Source: Larix kaempferi
Taxonomy: Eukaryota > Streptophyta > Pinopsida > Pinales > Pinaceae
Assembly (NCBI GenBank): GCA_027924585.1
Contig: BSBM01001383.1
Location: 4,116,001 to 4,180,000, forward strand
Reading direction: 5' to 3'
Length of the DNA: 64,000 nucleotides
The stretch's first letter is position 1. Each line of letters starts with the position of its first letter. A program made the translations under genes and the position numbers. The notes under the pieces were generated by a model. The model had not been told where the DNA came from, made no database searches, and worked only from the letters and a program-made list of their open reading frames with translations. This document shows, one piece after another, positions 43,615 to 56,310 of this stretch.

Positions 43615-46600
43615 TGTCACATACCCCAAACTCTAAACATTTTATGTTATTATGAAAACATTCTGTTTTATTTTTATTGTAAAGTTTTATGACTATTGAC
43701 CAAGCGGGGTCAAGATGATTGTAATTAATTACTTTGAATATTTTATTATTAATAAATAAAATTGGAGAAAAACATCCAAAGGAGACTGTTGAATGAGTGT
43801 TCACTGACCCACTAGGAGGAATGGACAGTGGTGAAGAGCAAGCTGACACTTGGCAGCATACTCAACTCACTTCTAACTGTTGCAGGGGGCAACTTTCCTA
43901 CTTTTATTGTCATGTTCCCCAAGAAAGTGGAACTGAGCACGTGGCTCACTTACTAAATAAACTGACCAAAGACCTAGGCATGCTACTTATCTACCCATCA
44001 AATTCAGCAGGAGGCTGTTCATTCTTACCTTGTGATGATTTTTTAGCACAAGAGATTCGATGAGGGGAAGGTTTAAGTGATTGAGTGAACTAAGACTGCA
44101 TTCTGAACTAGTGCAGCCACATTGCTGAGTTCAATATTGCTAAAAGCAGGAAGTACTACTCCTAAGTGCTACTGCTGAGTTGCAAATGAATTTATTCCAT
44201 TATTCCACACAACATTTTCGTCCTCATGGTTCAGTGAACGGGCGTGGGGGTACTAAGGCAAGTAACGTGGCTGTATTCAAGAGTAGGTTGGGTGGAACGG
44301 GCTCATTTGGCTGTTTGTTTCTTCTTCTACAATTACTAGGTTCAAATTGTGTTATCTCATTTACTTTTGTCAAGTTAGTAAAATAAATCTGAATGTTTTA
44401 TGTTATCAGTTTTTTCAATTAAATCTTAGATATTCAGGACTGTTAATGAAAATTTTTACTTCTGTGATTTATAACTGTTAGGATAAAATGCAATTTGGAT
44501 GATATAATTAAATGATAGAATGATTGAATAATAATGCTTCCCTGCATTTTTTCACACACTGGTTACAGTGTCGTACTCTAGTACACGGAAGATAGAATTA
44601 TAATAATATTGAGATACAGTACTGGAAATAGTTTCAAAGTGTTGAATTCATAAACATACCTATTTTAATTTAAGTATAAATACATTGTTTATTTCAGATA
44701 ATTACTAACTAGGAAACTTAAACATTACTGCATTTAGTTTAGTCGCAGAAATAATAACTTATGCATTTGAATGATCTCATATAATAAAGAATTTACACTC
44801 TATCTATGCTAAGAATGCTAGTATAAACTATGTTTTATAAACTTAGAATTTATGATCATAAACATAGCAATACATTTCATTTTTGACCTATAATCAATAG
44901 TAGTATATTTATCAGAATCGAAAAAGTTAACATGCTAAGTATTATTTTCTTGTTTCAATTTCAACATAGTATTTCACATAAATATTTCATGCTTCATTTT
45001 ATACATTACATAAAACATGTATAAATTAAACGAATGACTTGTAAAGCCTTCAAACATCAAATTCATAGTGTAAGTATTTTTTTTATAACTAAAACAAAGT
45101 TTAATAGAGCCGCAGAGAAATAGTAATTTTACAATATCAGTATTAAGACATTTATTACTATATATATTTTTAGAATACGAATCTAGTACAGGTTTTATAG
45201 TATTATATAAACCTATTGATTATCCGGGTTTAAAACCCTGAGCATAAAGCTCATTTTCTATAAACAAAACTTATACATTGACAAGTATCCAAGATAGGGT
45301 TACAAACCCGGCCTCACGGCCTTGTTGAAAAACAAAACCTAACCTTCCAAACACAACATTTGGGCAATGCTCTAACTTTTTAATTGCACAAATAGACTCT
45401 ACTTTTTCGTTAAAAGCCAAATACATTCAGTTACGAAAAGAAACAAAACAAGTGCATGTTGAAGGATCAAACCTTCCGCACTACAACTTTAACTAGCGTT
45501 GGTTATTAAATCTATTCACCAAACTTTTTGACAAAACGATTCTTAACTATGCCAAACAGGTAACTCTGAACAAATAGATCAACATGATATCGAAATAGTC
45601 TTTGTATTAAAAAGAAAACTTCAACAATTAGTAACCAAGGTGTAAACATCATGAAAACGATGCAAGCTTCAGCTCAAAGGGTAAAATCCCTCATAACAAT
45701 TTCCTCACAGCTTTAAGTTGCCATTACAACCTATTGTAAAACCAAGTACTACACCTTCGAATCCCGACGAAACCATAAATCAAATAGACCTAAACTCTCG
45801 GCTAAACAAACAAGAACTTGCTTGGTGTCAAGACCTTCGCAAATTTTTGGAAACCCTTGAAGGATGTCACCGACGGTTACCAGGACATCAAAGTATCCAT
45901 CCCTTTTCAGGCCAACCCCAACATCTTGTCAAGGAAGGAACCTGCCATGGAAAGTAAGTATGATTATGGTTAAACCTAGATACCTAAAAAGTAAATAGAA
46001 GACATTGTCATAAGTCAACTACTGAAATTTGAGTGCAAATTAATACTTCACCTGAATTGATTCTAGAAGCACATCTGAGAATCCTAGATTCTTCAACGCA
46101 TACAGCATGTGTATGAATTTTCCACTTCAAACTCCAAGAAGAGCCAAAACCCCTGTTATTTTGCAAATGCTAAAGCACACCTGAACCTTCAAACTCCACC
46201 AACGCCTACGGTATAGAAGAAGGACTCACCATCGAACCTCAAGAGAGAGTTGAGATCTGTACAAAATGCAAACTATCCTGAGAACATTGCATACAACAAG
46301 GTCAAGGTATCGAAACCCTGAGAGGCACCTTCAAACAAATTTACAAGCCCTAAAGGGTAGGGAGCATGTCAACCTCACCCTCACAAATCGCAAAATGAAC
46401 TAATTGTCGAGTAGGTTGGCATATCAATGCTAGGGTTAGGGTTTAATTCAAAACCCGAGACTGGCCCTGAGATCAACGGTGCAGATCTAACCACAGAGGT
46501 AGGTCTATTTACGATCACAAAACTCATTTAATAGCATTTAAAGTTACAACTTTCAACGCATAGTATTCTGCCAACACGTAGATCCACCTAGGATATTATC

Positions 46601-47725
46601 ATAAAAATTCATGCACAACTCGGCGAGTTTTTACATTGCACAGTTAAGGTTTGCCACCTTGTTCCAAGTTCCATTCACGTGAAAATTTCCATGAGAGCTG
46701 CCATCAAGCAATCCACCATATTGCAGTTATTGAACCATAAATACCTTAGTACTGGTTCGAAGTGCATGCCAACGCATTATCCACTATCACACTAATACCA
46801 TAGTTAAACATTTATGCAATGTGCATATAGTTATGCATATAGTTCCAAACATATAGTTTATGCCTATAGTTATCATGCATATTATTCTTGTAATAAGTCT
46901 ATGCATATAAAATGTGATTTTGCTTCATAAACGTAACATATAGTTTTGTAAAAGCTATATTATATTGCATGACATAGGTAATATATTTATAATCTATGTA
47001 ATGGAAAAGTATTACATTGTTTTCTCCATAGTAATTGGCTAGAGTAGGTTACCAATTGCTTATTACAACAGTTAAACTATGAAACCTTTAGGAATACGAA
47101 ATATATGAAGGTAATCAGATAATTACGTAAAATACATGAGTTTGAAATGCAGGGCAGATAATTTCTCTACACATTCATAATTAACTTAAAAGGCCAATAT
47201 AGTACTGCAAGTTAATTTGAAACACATCAGAAGGATTCAGTTGAAAATTATCTGTCTTACCTGTTCTCTGCAAATAGAATTCATGAGCGTTAGCTAGCAA
47301 TAGCTAAGTAAGCCTCAAGGCGTACACAAGGACCCCTTCATTACAGTGAGACGATCAATTAGTCTCTTTAATCAAATTTATAACATAGAACGAAAGTGAC
47401 AATATGCATTCGATCAATAAAGTACATAGTGTAAACATTTGGAATAATTAACAATAGGATGTTTGTTTTACAATAAATGACATTACAACATTTTAAGACA
47501 CTAGTTAGGTTAACATCTGTTAAGACAATTGTTGGGGTTCATAAGTAATAAAAACCCTTAGTCACTAACGACAGATTAGAGGAAGTTGTTGTCGTTAAGT
47601 ACCTTTTGATTTAATGTCTAGTTGTAATTAAAGTTAACATTTTTTATACTTCCGCACAACAAACACAAGCAGATATTGCTACTTAAAAAAATTGTAATTT
47701 TTAGTAAAATTTTGGGGATGTTACA
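43615..47725 (+). repeat. A 5' LTR, 4,111 bp
   Basis: From TGTCACATACC to GGATGTTACA. Mostly AT-rich. I see no captured gene in it. The frame at 43797-44063 has a counterpart in the 3' LTR (52787-53002), but they differ at many amino-acid-changing positions. The partner LTR is roughly 95% identical in the stretches I compared. Confidence 0.9.
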
Positions 47726-47727
47726 TG

Positions 47728-47741
47728 TGGTATCAGAGTGC
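47728..47741 (+). other. A primer-binding site, initiator tRNA-Met
   Basis: tggtatcagagtgc, 2 nt after the LTR end. TGGTATCAGAGC-type sites match plant tRNA-iMet and are usual for chromoviruses and copia. Confidence 0.85.
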
Positions 47742-47864
47742 AAGTTCAAGTACTAGGCTTGAAGCGGCTCACTCGCGTAAATAAAATTTAGGATATCATT
47801 GCAAATTACTGATTTTTTTTTTTTTTTTTTCAGTTTCAGCATTTTATAAATCTAGACTGCAGGT

Positions 47865-49090
47865 ATGGAAGGACCAGCAGAGTCGGCTGAGGACAGGTCC
47901 CTTAATAACGAGCAAAACAATAATGAACAAGGACACCTTAATGCAGAAAATCTATTTGTTGAATTGAATGATAATTCATCTGAATTATTAAGGACGGTAA
48001 AAGATTTAAAAATTGAGATAAAACTATTAAGGAAGAAAACGAATGAATCCTGAAAGCTCAAAAGGAGCTGAATCAAATCCTGCTGAATAATTTTCATAAA
48101 AATGATCAAGATAAGGAAACAAAAAATCATGTTGAATCTGGAACTATGTCCTACCAACGTAATGATAAAAAGGTAAAATTGACTAATTATGACAACAGTT
48201 CATCATCTGAATTTGATGAAAGGGCACACAGGAAAAAGCATAAGTATTCTAGTGATAGTAGTGACAGTGACTACTACACTAAGAAAAAGAAGTATAGGCC
48301 TACGAAGAAATTTCTGGAGAGTTTAAAAATATCAAATTACTAACTTTTAACGGAGAAACGGAAAAGAGTGAGACAATCGAAGCATGGATGTAAGGTATGA
48401 ATAAGTATTTCCATATTTACAATTACTCAAGTCATCTAAAAACTAAAATGACAATTTATAATTTAACTGCAAAAAAAAACATTTGGTGGCAAGATCTTAA
48501 ACGAGTAAAAGGTTTAAAAGAGAAAAGTGTAAATTGGAGTAATTTTAAGAAATATTTTAAAAGAAAATTTCTGTCAGAACAATATTATGAGGAACGAGCT
48601 AAAGAGTTTTATGAGTTAAAGCTAGGTTCCATGGATATGAGAGAGTTATGCAGCAAGTTTTTGAATTTATTAAGGTATGTGCCTTATATCATTGAATAAA
48701 AGCCTAAGGTATAGAGATTTTTGAGTTGCTTTCCCTCTTACATAAAAGACAGAATTCAATATGATGGTCCTTGAACTCTTGAAGAGGCCACGAGAAAGGA
48801 GAACATATGTTATGAACAGAATAAAAAAAGAGAAGGTATACCAAGATGGAAAGCAAAAAGGCCTAACAACTTTGAGAAAAGGAAGAAGCAGTTCTCTTTT
48901 AATCACAACTTTGGAAATAATAATTCACGTAATTACTCTAACATAAATTTTCCAGGAAATAATGTAACAGGTAATACATAGTCAAAATTTACAGCTGCAA
49001 GAAACATTGATCCACCTAAAATTTTTGTTAAAAATAATGAACAAAAAGAACCTGTTAAATGTTGGGATTGTTAGGGACTTCACTATGTAT
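47865..49090 (+). pseudogene. A Gag
   Basis: N-terminal charged segment (47865-48053), Ser/Asp/Lys-rich linker (48146-48343) and capsid core (48397-48699) with WWQDLKRVKG, FKKYFKRKFLSEQYYEERA, KEFYELKLGSMDM and KFLNLLRYVPYI, a pattern characteristic of Tekay-type Gag. A degenerate zinc knuckle near 49055 reads CWDC-stop-GLHYVSNYP, in which the final Cys is Tyr. Several stops and frameshifts separate the parts. Confidence 0.85.
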
Positions 49091-49173
49091 CAAACTACCC
49101 ACTCAGAAAGAAGATTGTCAGCAACATACATACTGTATAGGAGGAGGCTACTGTCGGTGACTTAACAAGGGAT

Positions 49174-49926
49174 ATGCCTAGGATAAATGCAGCTCTGGAG
49201 AAAAGACAAGTTGATCATCAAACTTCCATGGTTGAAGTGGAAGGTATGCTGAAAAATAAACCCATTTATATTTTAATTGATCCAGAAGCAAGTCATAGCT
49301 ATGTTTCACCTGATTTAGTTAAATGTTGCAATCTGAAAATAGATAAGTTTGATCAATCATGGTTGGTTCAATTAGCTACTGGAACGAAAATAAGGGTGAT
49401 TGATTATGTAAAAAAATGTGAATTACTAATTAATTAGTTTAGGACTCATGTTAAATTGAATGTGTTACCTTTAGGTTCTTACGATGTTATGATTGGAATG
49501 GACTGGTTAGAAAAGCATAGAGTAGTATTAAATTTTTTTGAAAAGACTTTTACTTGTTTGAATGATGCATGTGAAACTGTAACAGTAAAAGATATTCCTA
49601 GAAAGACATTTGTTAGACAATTTTTTGCTTTACAATTTAAAAAGGTTGTTTGTAAAGGGTGTAAGATGTTTGTTGTAAATGTAATTAATGACGAACAATC
49701 GACTAACGAAGATAAGTTAAAGTTGGAAGACATACCCATTCTAAAGGAATTTTCTAATGTATTCTCGGAAGAAATTACAGGACTACCTCCGAAAAGGGAA
49801 CTTGATTTCACCATGGAGTTAGTACCGAGAGTGGTACCAAACTCAAAGGCTCCTTATAGAATGAATATTCTGGAGCTTAATGAACTAAATCACAGCTTAA
49901 GGAACTCATTGATAAAAATTATATAA
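49174..49926 (+). pseudogene. A protease and pre-RT segment
   Basis: VEVEGMLKNKPIYILIDPEA then SHSYVSPDLVKCCNL: the retropepsin site is normally D-P-G-A-S in this group; here Gly is Glu, which should disable the fold at the active site. It continues with LPLGSYDVMIGMDWLEKH and FSNVFSEEITGLPPKRELDF. A TAG at 49435 splits it. It leads directly into RT at 49935. Confidence 0.85.
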
Positions 49927-50625
49927 GACCCAGTGTGTCTCCATGTGGAGCACCTATAATTTTTGTTAAAAAGAAAGACAGAACTATGCGTTTATGCATA
50001 GACTACCGTCAGCTAAATAACATGACCATAAAGAACATATATCCTTTGCCCCGCATTGACGATCTGTTTGGTCAACTACGCGGTGCAACGATATTCTCTA
50101 AAATAGATTTAAGGTCGGGGTACCACCAAGTCAAAATTAAAGATGAGGACATCTTTAAGACTGTGTTCAGAACTCGCTATGGACACTACGAGTTCGTAGT
50201 TATGCCTTTCGGGCTGACCAACGCTCCGGCAATCTTCATGTGTTTAATGAATAACGTACTTGGATAAATTTGTAGTGGTATTTATTGACGACATTCTAAT
50301 TTATTCTAAGACGAAAGAGGAACGTGACGAACATTTAAAGATAATTTTACAAATGTTAAGGGAACACCAACCTTACGCTAAGTTCAGCAAATGTGATTTC
50401 TTTAAAGATAAAATACAGTACCTAGGGCATGTGATATCCAAAGATGGAATCACAGTAGACCCAGACAAGATAAAAGCAATTAATGAATGGCCTGCCCAGA
50501 AAGACATAACTGGTGTACAATCTTTTATGGGAATTATAGGTTACTATCGTAAGTTTATCGAGGGATTTTCTAGAATAGCAAATCCTATAACATATTTACA
50601 AAAGAAAGGTAAGAAATTTGTATAG
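49927..50625 (+). pseudogene. A reverse transcriptase
   Basis: [69 protein letters not shown] in one frame, then a frameshift near 50265 and the catalytic FIDDILIYSK, KIQYLGHVISKDGI, and IIGYYRKFIEGFSRIA. The catalytic FIDD is present. A TAG at 50623 precedes RNase H. Confidence 0.9.
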
Positions 50626-51065
50626 GATTAAAAATGTGAAGAAAGCTTTAAGAAACTAAAAGAGTTATTAACAACAACACCTATTTTAAAAATTGTTGAT
50701 CCCAACAAAGATTTCATAGTGTGCACGGATGCATGCAATGACGGACATGGCGGGGTCTTAACACAAGAAGGTCACGCAATTGCATATGAATATAGGAAGT
50801 TAAAGATTCATGAAAATAACTATGCGACTTACGACCTAGAGTTGGCTGTTGTAATACATGCATTAAAAATGTGGCGCCATCACTTAATTGGAAGAAAATT
50901 CATTTTAATGACTGATAATAAAGGATTAAAATATTTGTTGGATCAACCAAATATGAATGCAAAGAAAGCTAGGTGGCTAGCTTTCCTTAGCGAGTATGAT
51001 TTCTAGATTCAGCAAAATTAAAGGAAAGAAAAATAAGGTTGTTGATGCCTTAAGCAGAAATGTTA
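50626..51065 (+). pseudogene. A RNase H
   Basis: FIVCTDACNDGHGGVLTQEG (first Asp kept), YATYDLELAVVIHALKMWRH (Glu), FILMTDNKGLKYLL (second Asp), WLAFLSEYDF. A stop at 51004 follows, with the tail KVVDALS in another frame. Confidence 0.85.
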
Positions 51066-52364
51066 GGCTAAATTTTGTTTCAGCAATCAGTACTTATAAA
51101 ACTGATTTGGAAAATCAGATTAAGGAAAGAATCGGAATGGATGAAAAAATATCAGAATTTACTTAATAAAATTGATGAAGATAATGCTGAAAATTTTATA
51201 ATAGATTTCAAAATTGATGAAAGAGGGTTACTACTATATAAAAAAAAACTTTATGTGCCTAATGTTGCTGAAATTAAGTTGTTGATTTTAAATGAATTGC
51301 ATAAAATTCCATACTCAGCACATCCTAGTTACCAAAAGATGATAACTATGCTAAGAAAATATTATTTTTGGCCATGTATGAAAGGTGAAGTAGTTGAATA
51401 TATTGCTAGGTGTATAGAATGTCAGCAAGTAAAGGTTGAATATCAGCACCCAGCTAGATTATTACAGCCACTACCTATTCTAGATTGGAAGTAGGACATA
51501 ATTAGTATTGATTTTATTACTAGGTTACCTAAAAATCATAAACATAATGATTCCATAATGGTAGTTGTGGATAAGCTCAGTAAAGCAGCCTATTTCATAC
51601 ATGTTAAGACAACATACAAGGCTGCTAACATTGCTGAAATTTTTATGAAACATATTTTTCGTTTGCATGGTATACAAAAAGTTATAATTTCTGATAGAGA
51701 CTCAAAGTTTATAGGAAATTTTTGGAAATCTTTATTTAAAGGTTTAGATACTACTTTAAATTTCAGTACATCATTTCATCCACAAACGGATGGGCAGACT
51801 GAAAGAGTTAATCAAATTCTTGAAAACATGTTAAGAATGTATATTAGAGATCAACTAGGTAAATGGGAGGAATATTTGCATCTTACTAAGTTTGCTTATA
51901 ATAATCATTACCAAGCTTCAACAAAACTCAGTCCCTTTGAAATTTTATATGGCAGAAAATGTAATACTCCTATTTCTTGGAACAATCCAGTTGACAGGTT
52001 AATGCTAGGACCTGATTTGTTAAAAGAAATAGAACTAACCATAAAACAGGTTCAACGCAATTTGAAAATTGCACAAGATAGACAGAAAAGTCATGCAGAT
52101 CTCAAAAGAACTCGGAAAGAGTTTCAGGTTGATGAACATGTATTCCTCAAAGTAAAACCTAAGAAGAGTTCCCTAAGATTGGGAAGTTGTGCTAAATTAG
52201 CACTAAGGGATTGCGGATCTTTTGAAATCTTGTCCAAGGTAGGACCAGTGGCATATCAGTTGACATTGCCACCGAATCTTAAAGTACATAATGTATTTCA
52301 CATCTCTCTTTTGAAAAAGTATGTGCATGATGCTACTCATGTGATTAATTGGAATGATGTATAG
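51066..52364 (+). pseudogene. A integrase
   Basis: HHCC domain at 51075-51494 (LHKIPYSAHPSYQKMI, ARCIECQQVK). The core begins SIDFITRLP (Asp) after a TAG at 51492, then VIISDRDSKFIGNFW (Asp) and DGQTERVNQILE (Glu). C-terminus: HVFLKVKPKK, RDCGSFEILSKVGPVAYQL (a GPY/F-type module with Pro changed to Ser), HNVFHISLLKKYVHD. Core residues are intact. TAG at 52362 separates the chromodomain. Confidence 0.9.
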
Positions 52365-52591
52365 GTGGAACCAGAAGGATATTTTCTGGTGGAACCGGAT
52401 TGTATCATCGACAAGAATGAAATTTTGCTTCGTAATTGTACCATTGGACAGGTAAAGGTGCATTGGAAGCACCTTAGTCTGGACAAAGCAACCTGGGAAT
52501 TGGGAAGAATATGCGGGTGGCATATCCAATGTTGTTCCAAGAGGAACAAGAGGATGATGAATAAAGTAACATCGAGGACGATGTTGAACTT
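52365..52591 (+). pseudogene. A integrase C-terminal chromodomain
   Basis: GYFLVEPDCIIDKNEILLRN, CTIGQVKVHWKHLSLDKATW, E. This is the chromodomain of plant chromoviruses (I-L-D-x-K-x-x-x-L-R-N-x-x-I-x-x-V-K-V-x-W, then A-T-W-E). The first conserved aromatic position is not obvious, as in CHD-II type domains of Tekay. Such domains target integration to heterochromatin. Confidence 0.8.
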
Positions 52592-52604
52592 AAGAGGGGG
52601 TGTT
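52592..52604 (+). other. A polypurine tract
   Basis: aagagggggtgtt directly before the 3' LTR start at 52605. Confidence 0.75.
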
Positions 52605-54241
52605 TGTCACATACCCAAACTCTAGACATTTGATGTCATGATGAAAACATTATGTTTTATTTTTATTGTAAATTTTTATGACTATTGACCAAGTGGGGTC
52701 AAGGATGACTGTAATTAATTACTTTGAATATTTTATTATTAATAAACAAAAGTGGAGACAAACATCCAAATGAGACTATTGAATGAGTGTTCACTTACCC
52801 ACTAGGAGGAATGGACTGTGGTGGAGAGAAAATTGACACTCGGCAGCATCCTCAACTCACTTCTAACTATTGCAGGGGGCAACTTCCCTACCTTTATGGT
52901 TATGTGCCCCAAGAAAGTGGAACTGATCAGGTGGCTCATTTACTAAATAAACTGACCAAAGACCTAGGCATGCTACTTATCTACCCATCGAATTCAGCAT
53001 GAGGCTGTTCATTCTTACCTTGTGATAATTTCTGAGCACAAGAGATTCGATGAGGGGAAGGTTAGAAGTGATTGAGTGAACTAAGACTGCATTCTAAACT
53101 AGTGCAACCACATTGCTAAGTTCAATGTTGCTAAAAGCAGGAAGTGTTACTGCTGAGTTGCAAAGGAATTTATTCCATTATTCCACACAGCATCTTCGTC
53201 CTGGTGGTTCAATGAACAGGCTCGGGGGTCCTAAGGCAAGTAACTTGGCTGTCTTCAGAAGTAGGTTGGGTGGAACGGGCTCCTTTTCCTATTTGTTTCT
53301 TCTTCTACAGTTATCAGGTTCAAATTGTGTTATCTTATTTACTTCTGTCAAGTTAGTAAAATAAATCTGAATGTTTTATGTTATCATTTTTTTCAATTAA
53401 ATCTTAGATATTTTGGAGTGTTAATGAATATTTTTACTTCTGTAATTTATAACTGTTAGGATAAAATGAAATTTGGATGATATAGTTAAATGATAGAATG
53501 ATTGAATAATAATGCTTCCCTGTATTTTTTCACACACTGGTTACAGTGTCGTACTCTAGTACAGGGAAGGTAGAATTATAATAAGATTGAGGTATAGTAC
53601 TGAAAATAGTTTCGAAGTGTTGAATTCATAAACATACCTATTTTAATTTCAGTATAAATACATTGTTTATTTCAGATATTTACTAACTAGGAAACTTAAA
53701 CATTACTGCATTTAGTTTAGTCGCAGAAATACTAACTTATGCATTCGAATGCATATAATAAAGAATTTACACTCTATCTATGTGAAGAATGCTAGTATAG
53801 ACTATGTTTTATAAACTTATAATTTATGATCATAAACATAGCAATACATTTCCTTTTTGACCTATAATCAATAGTAGTATATTTATCATAATCAAATAAA
53901 TTAACATGCTAAGTATTATTTTCTTGTTTCAATTTCAACATAGTATTTCACATAAATATTTCATGCTTCATTTTATACATTACAGAAAACATGTATAAAT
54001 TAAACGAATGACTTGTAAAGCCTTCAAACATCAAATTCATAGTGCGGGTATTTTTTTTATAACTAAAACAAAGTTTAATACAGCCACGGAGAAATAGTAA
54101 TTTTACAATATCAGTATTAAGACATTTATTACTGTATTTATTTTTAGAATACAAATCTAGTACAGGTTTTATAGTATTATATAAACCTATTGATTATCCA
54201 GGGTTTAAAACCCTAAGCATAAAGTTCCTTTTATATAAACA

Positions 54242-54693
54242 TGTGAAGAACCTGCAATAATTAATTAATGAAAAACACACGAAATAGCAGAAATAACTGA
54301 ACTCGGAATCACTTTTATATTGATCGCAGGCCACTTCGAGGGGGCAAGCTCAATACAAATAACTTCACGGTACCTTCATTGCTCTCAACACAAACTTATA
54401 TACTAACTCTAGGCACCAATTCCATGGGTCAATACCATGTGTCAATACAAACCATGGGTCAATACAAAATATGGATCAACAATTACTACGGGATGACTTA
54501 CAAAGCATATGCGTCCAACAACAATAATATAAACTATGGATCAACAAATACTACGGGACGACTTACAAAGCATATGCGTCCAACAACAATATACTAACAA
54601 AGTAAATAGAAGGATTGACGACTTACAAATCATATGCGTCCAACAATAATATACTAATAAAGTAAATAGAAAGGTTGACATGGGTTCATAACA
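54242..54693 (-). repeat. B 3' LTR, 452 bp
   Basis: Plus-strand limits tgtgaagaacctgc and ttcataaca. Contains tandem units of about 60 bp with 'cgacttacaaagcatatgcg' (54475-54650). Followed by the polypurine tract (minus strand: ttctaagggagagggga). Confidence 0.95.
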
Positions 54694-54799
54694 TCCCCTC
54701 TCCCTTAGAAAAAGCTTTGTCCTCAAAGCTTTAGATGTGGAAATTGATGCAGAATATGAAGGAGTGGTTCCCCTGTAGCATCCTCGGGTTGCATTCCGT

Positions 54800-55320
54800 C
54801 CCACTATTGCATTTTGAGTTTCAGGGAGGATTGCTTGGAAGGTTGTAGACGAATAAGGACCATATCATCTGCGTGAAAAGTGCACTCAGAACAATGTTGA
54901 TTGGCTTGTTGTTTCAGTCGAATTCTTGCCATGTGAAGATTGTCCTGCAGAATGAGAAGAATTTGATTGTGGTTTTGAAGAATCGAGTCAATTGCATGAA
55001 CTGGGGAGCATGTATGGAAGAAGAACTGGTGGTGCCTGTCCATAAACTGCTTCATATGGTGTCCTTTTAGATGTGGTATTGTACCACTGGAGCGCTTCTA
55101 GGAAATCCATAGAAATAGCTATCCACATATGTAGAGGGATGGGAAAGGGTTCGAGCAGTCCCGAAAAGAGTGTCGTTTCACCCTTGTTGACCTAGCAAGT
55201 ATCACACTCAACCACCATCCAGTGAATTTTCATTTTCAATCCCCGCCAAAAGAAGTTACATTGTTCTAGGTCATAGGTTTTGAGGAACCCATAGGGCCCT
55301 GCTGATGAAGAAGCATGGAG
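54800..55320 (-). pseudogene. B integrase remnants
   Basis: From right to left: a zinc-finger end (LEQCNFFWRGLKMKIHW, VECDTCQ, about 55190-55270), then directly TPYEAVYGQAPP (about 55030) from after the catalytic core, and a C-terminal linker (NHNQILLILQDNLHMARIRL, HADDMVLIRLQPSKQ). The catalytic DD35E core is missing. Confidence 0.75.
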
Positions 55321-55329
55321 CTCATAGAA

Positions 55330-55664
55330 GAGATATCCCTATTGAACCGATTGCAACCAATTTGGAACAAGCAGAGAAATAGTTGTAAGAGAAACTAGGT
55401 CATCAAATTGGTGAGAAGGAACATCTTCCACCATATTATCCTTACCCTTCTGGTAAGTGATCGCATAGTCATAACCCATGAGTTGGATAACCCATTTCCG
55501 GTGTGCTGGTGAGGAGACCCGTTGTTCCATAAAATGTTCCAGACTCTAGAGATCAATCTTGATGCAGAAATAATTTCCTAGTAGGGATGGCTACCACTTT
55601 TGTATTGCATGCAAAATAGCCATCATGTCCTACTGATATGTTGATGCGGCTAAATTCTTATCGG
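55330..55664 (-). pseudogene. B RNase H C-terminal part
   Basis: LSDKNLAASTYQ, then a stop and DMMAILHAIQKW, then EQRVSSPAHRKWVIQLMGYD, YAITYQKGKDNMVEDV. This is the second half of a chromovirus RNase H. The first half and all of RT are gone; it is joined to the protease C-terminus at about 55665. Confidence 0.85.
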
Positions 55665-56310
55665 AAAGGTCTCTTGAAGGCGACAAGCCCACTGGTTCAA
55701 CAAAGACACCTGCATATCTATCCAAGGAAGTAGGGGAGACCGTTGATGGGTGCATCTGAATGGAATGGAGTTGAGCGATGACACCATGTGAATTCTTCTT
55801 AAGGATCTTTTCTAGGAGATGTGAACTAATGATGCGAAGAGACCCTTGTTGTAAGCCCTTAAATTTGTGTTGTTTCCCATTGACTGAAAACTGCATCCAA
55901 AGTTCAGCAAAATCCCATAAGATGGGGCCAAGTGTGCGTAACCATTGAACGCCCGAAACCACATCACATCCGCCTAGGTACAAGGCAAACATGTCAAAGC
56001 GCAGGTTATAATCTTCCAGAGAGATACGCACATTGTGACACTTCCCCTTGCAAGGTAAGGTGCCCCCATTGGCAACCATGACTTCAAAGTTGGAGCAAGG
56101 ATGGACAAAACAATCAGCCTGTTTAGCGATCTGAGGGTCAATGAAGTTATGAGTGCTACCAGAATCAATGAGTATTGTAAGAGGAAGCTTCTTGAAGTAA
56201 CCCCTGACCCGCATTGTTTGGGGGGTGGTGACGCCGGATAAAGCATGGACATATATCTCTGGTTGTTCATCCTGAGATGGGGGGTTAATGGGCAACTCCT
56301 GAATGTCGTC
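55665..56310 (-). pseudogene. B protease
   Basis: YVHALSGVTTPQTMRVRGYF, then ILIDSGSTHNFIDPQIAKQ with an intact D-S-G site, FEVMVANGGTLPCKG, GCDVVSGVQWLRTLGPILWD and the end VEPVGLSPSRD. Typical of chromoviruses. In frame with Gag. A single TAG (56314) separates it from the knuckle region. The protease itself has no stop. Confidence 0.9.

Noticed and set aside
43797-44063. Possible gene in the A LTR (counterpart 52787-53002)
   Set aside because: Present in both LTRs only because they are copies; differences fall largely at amino-acid-changing positions, and no motif is recognisable.
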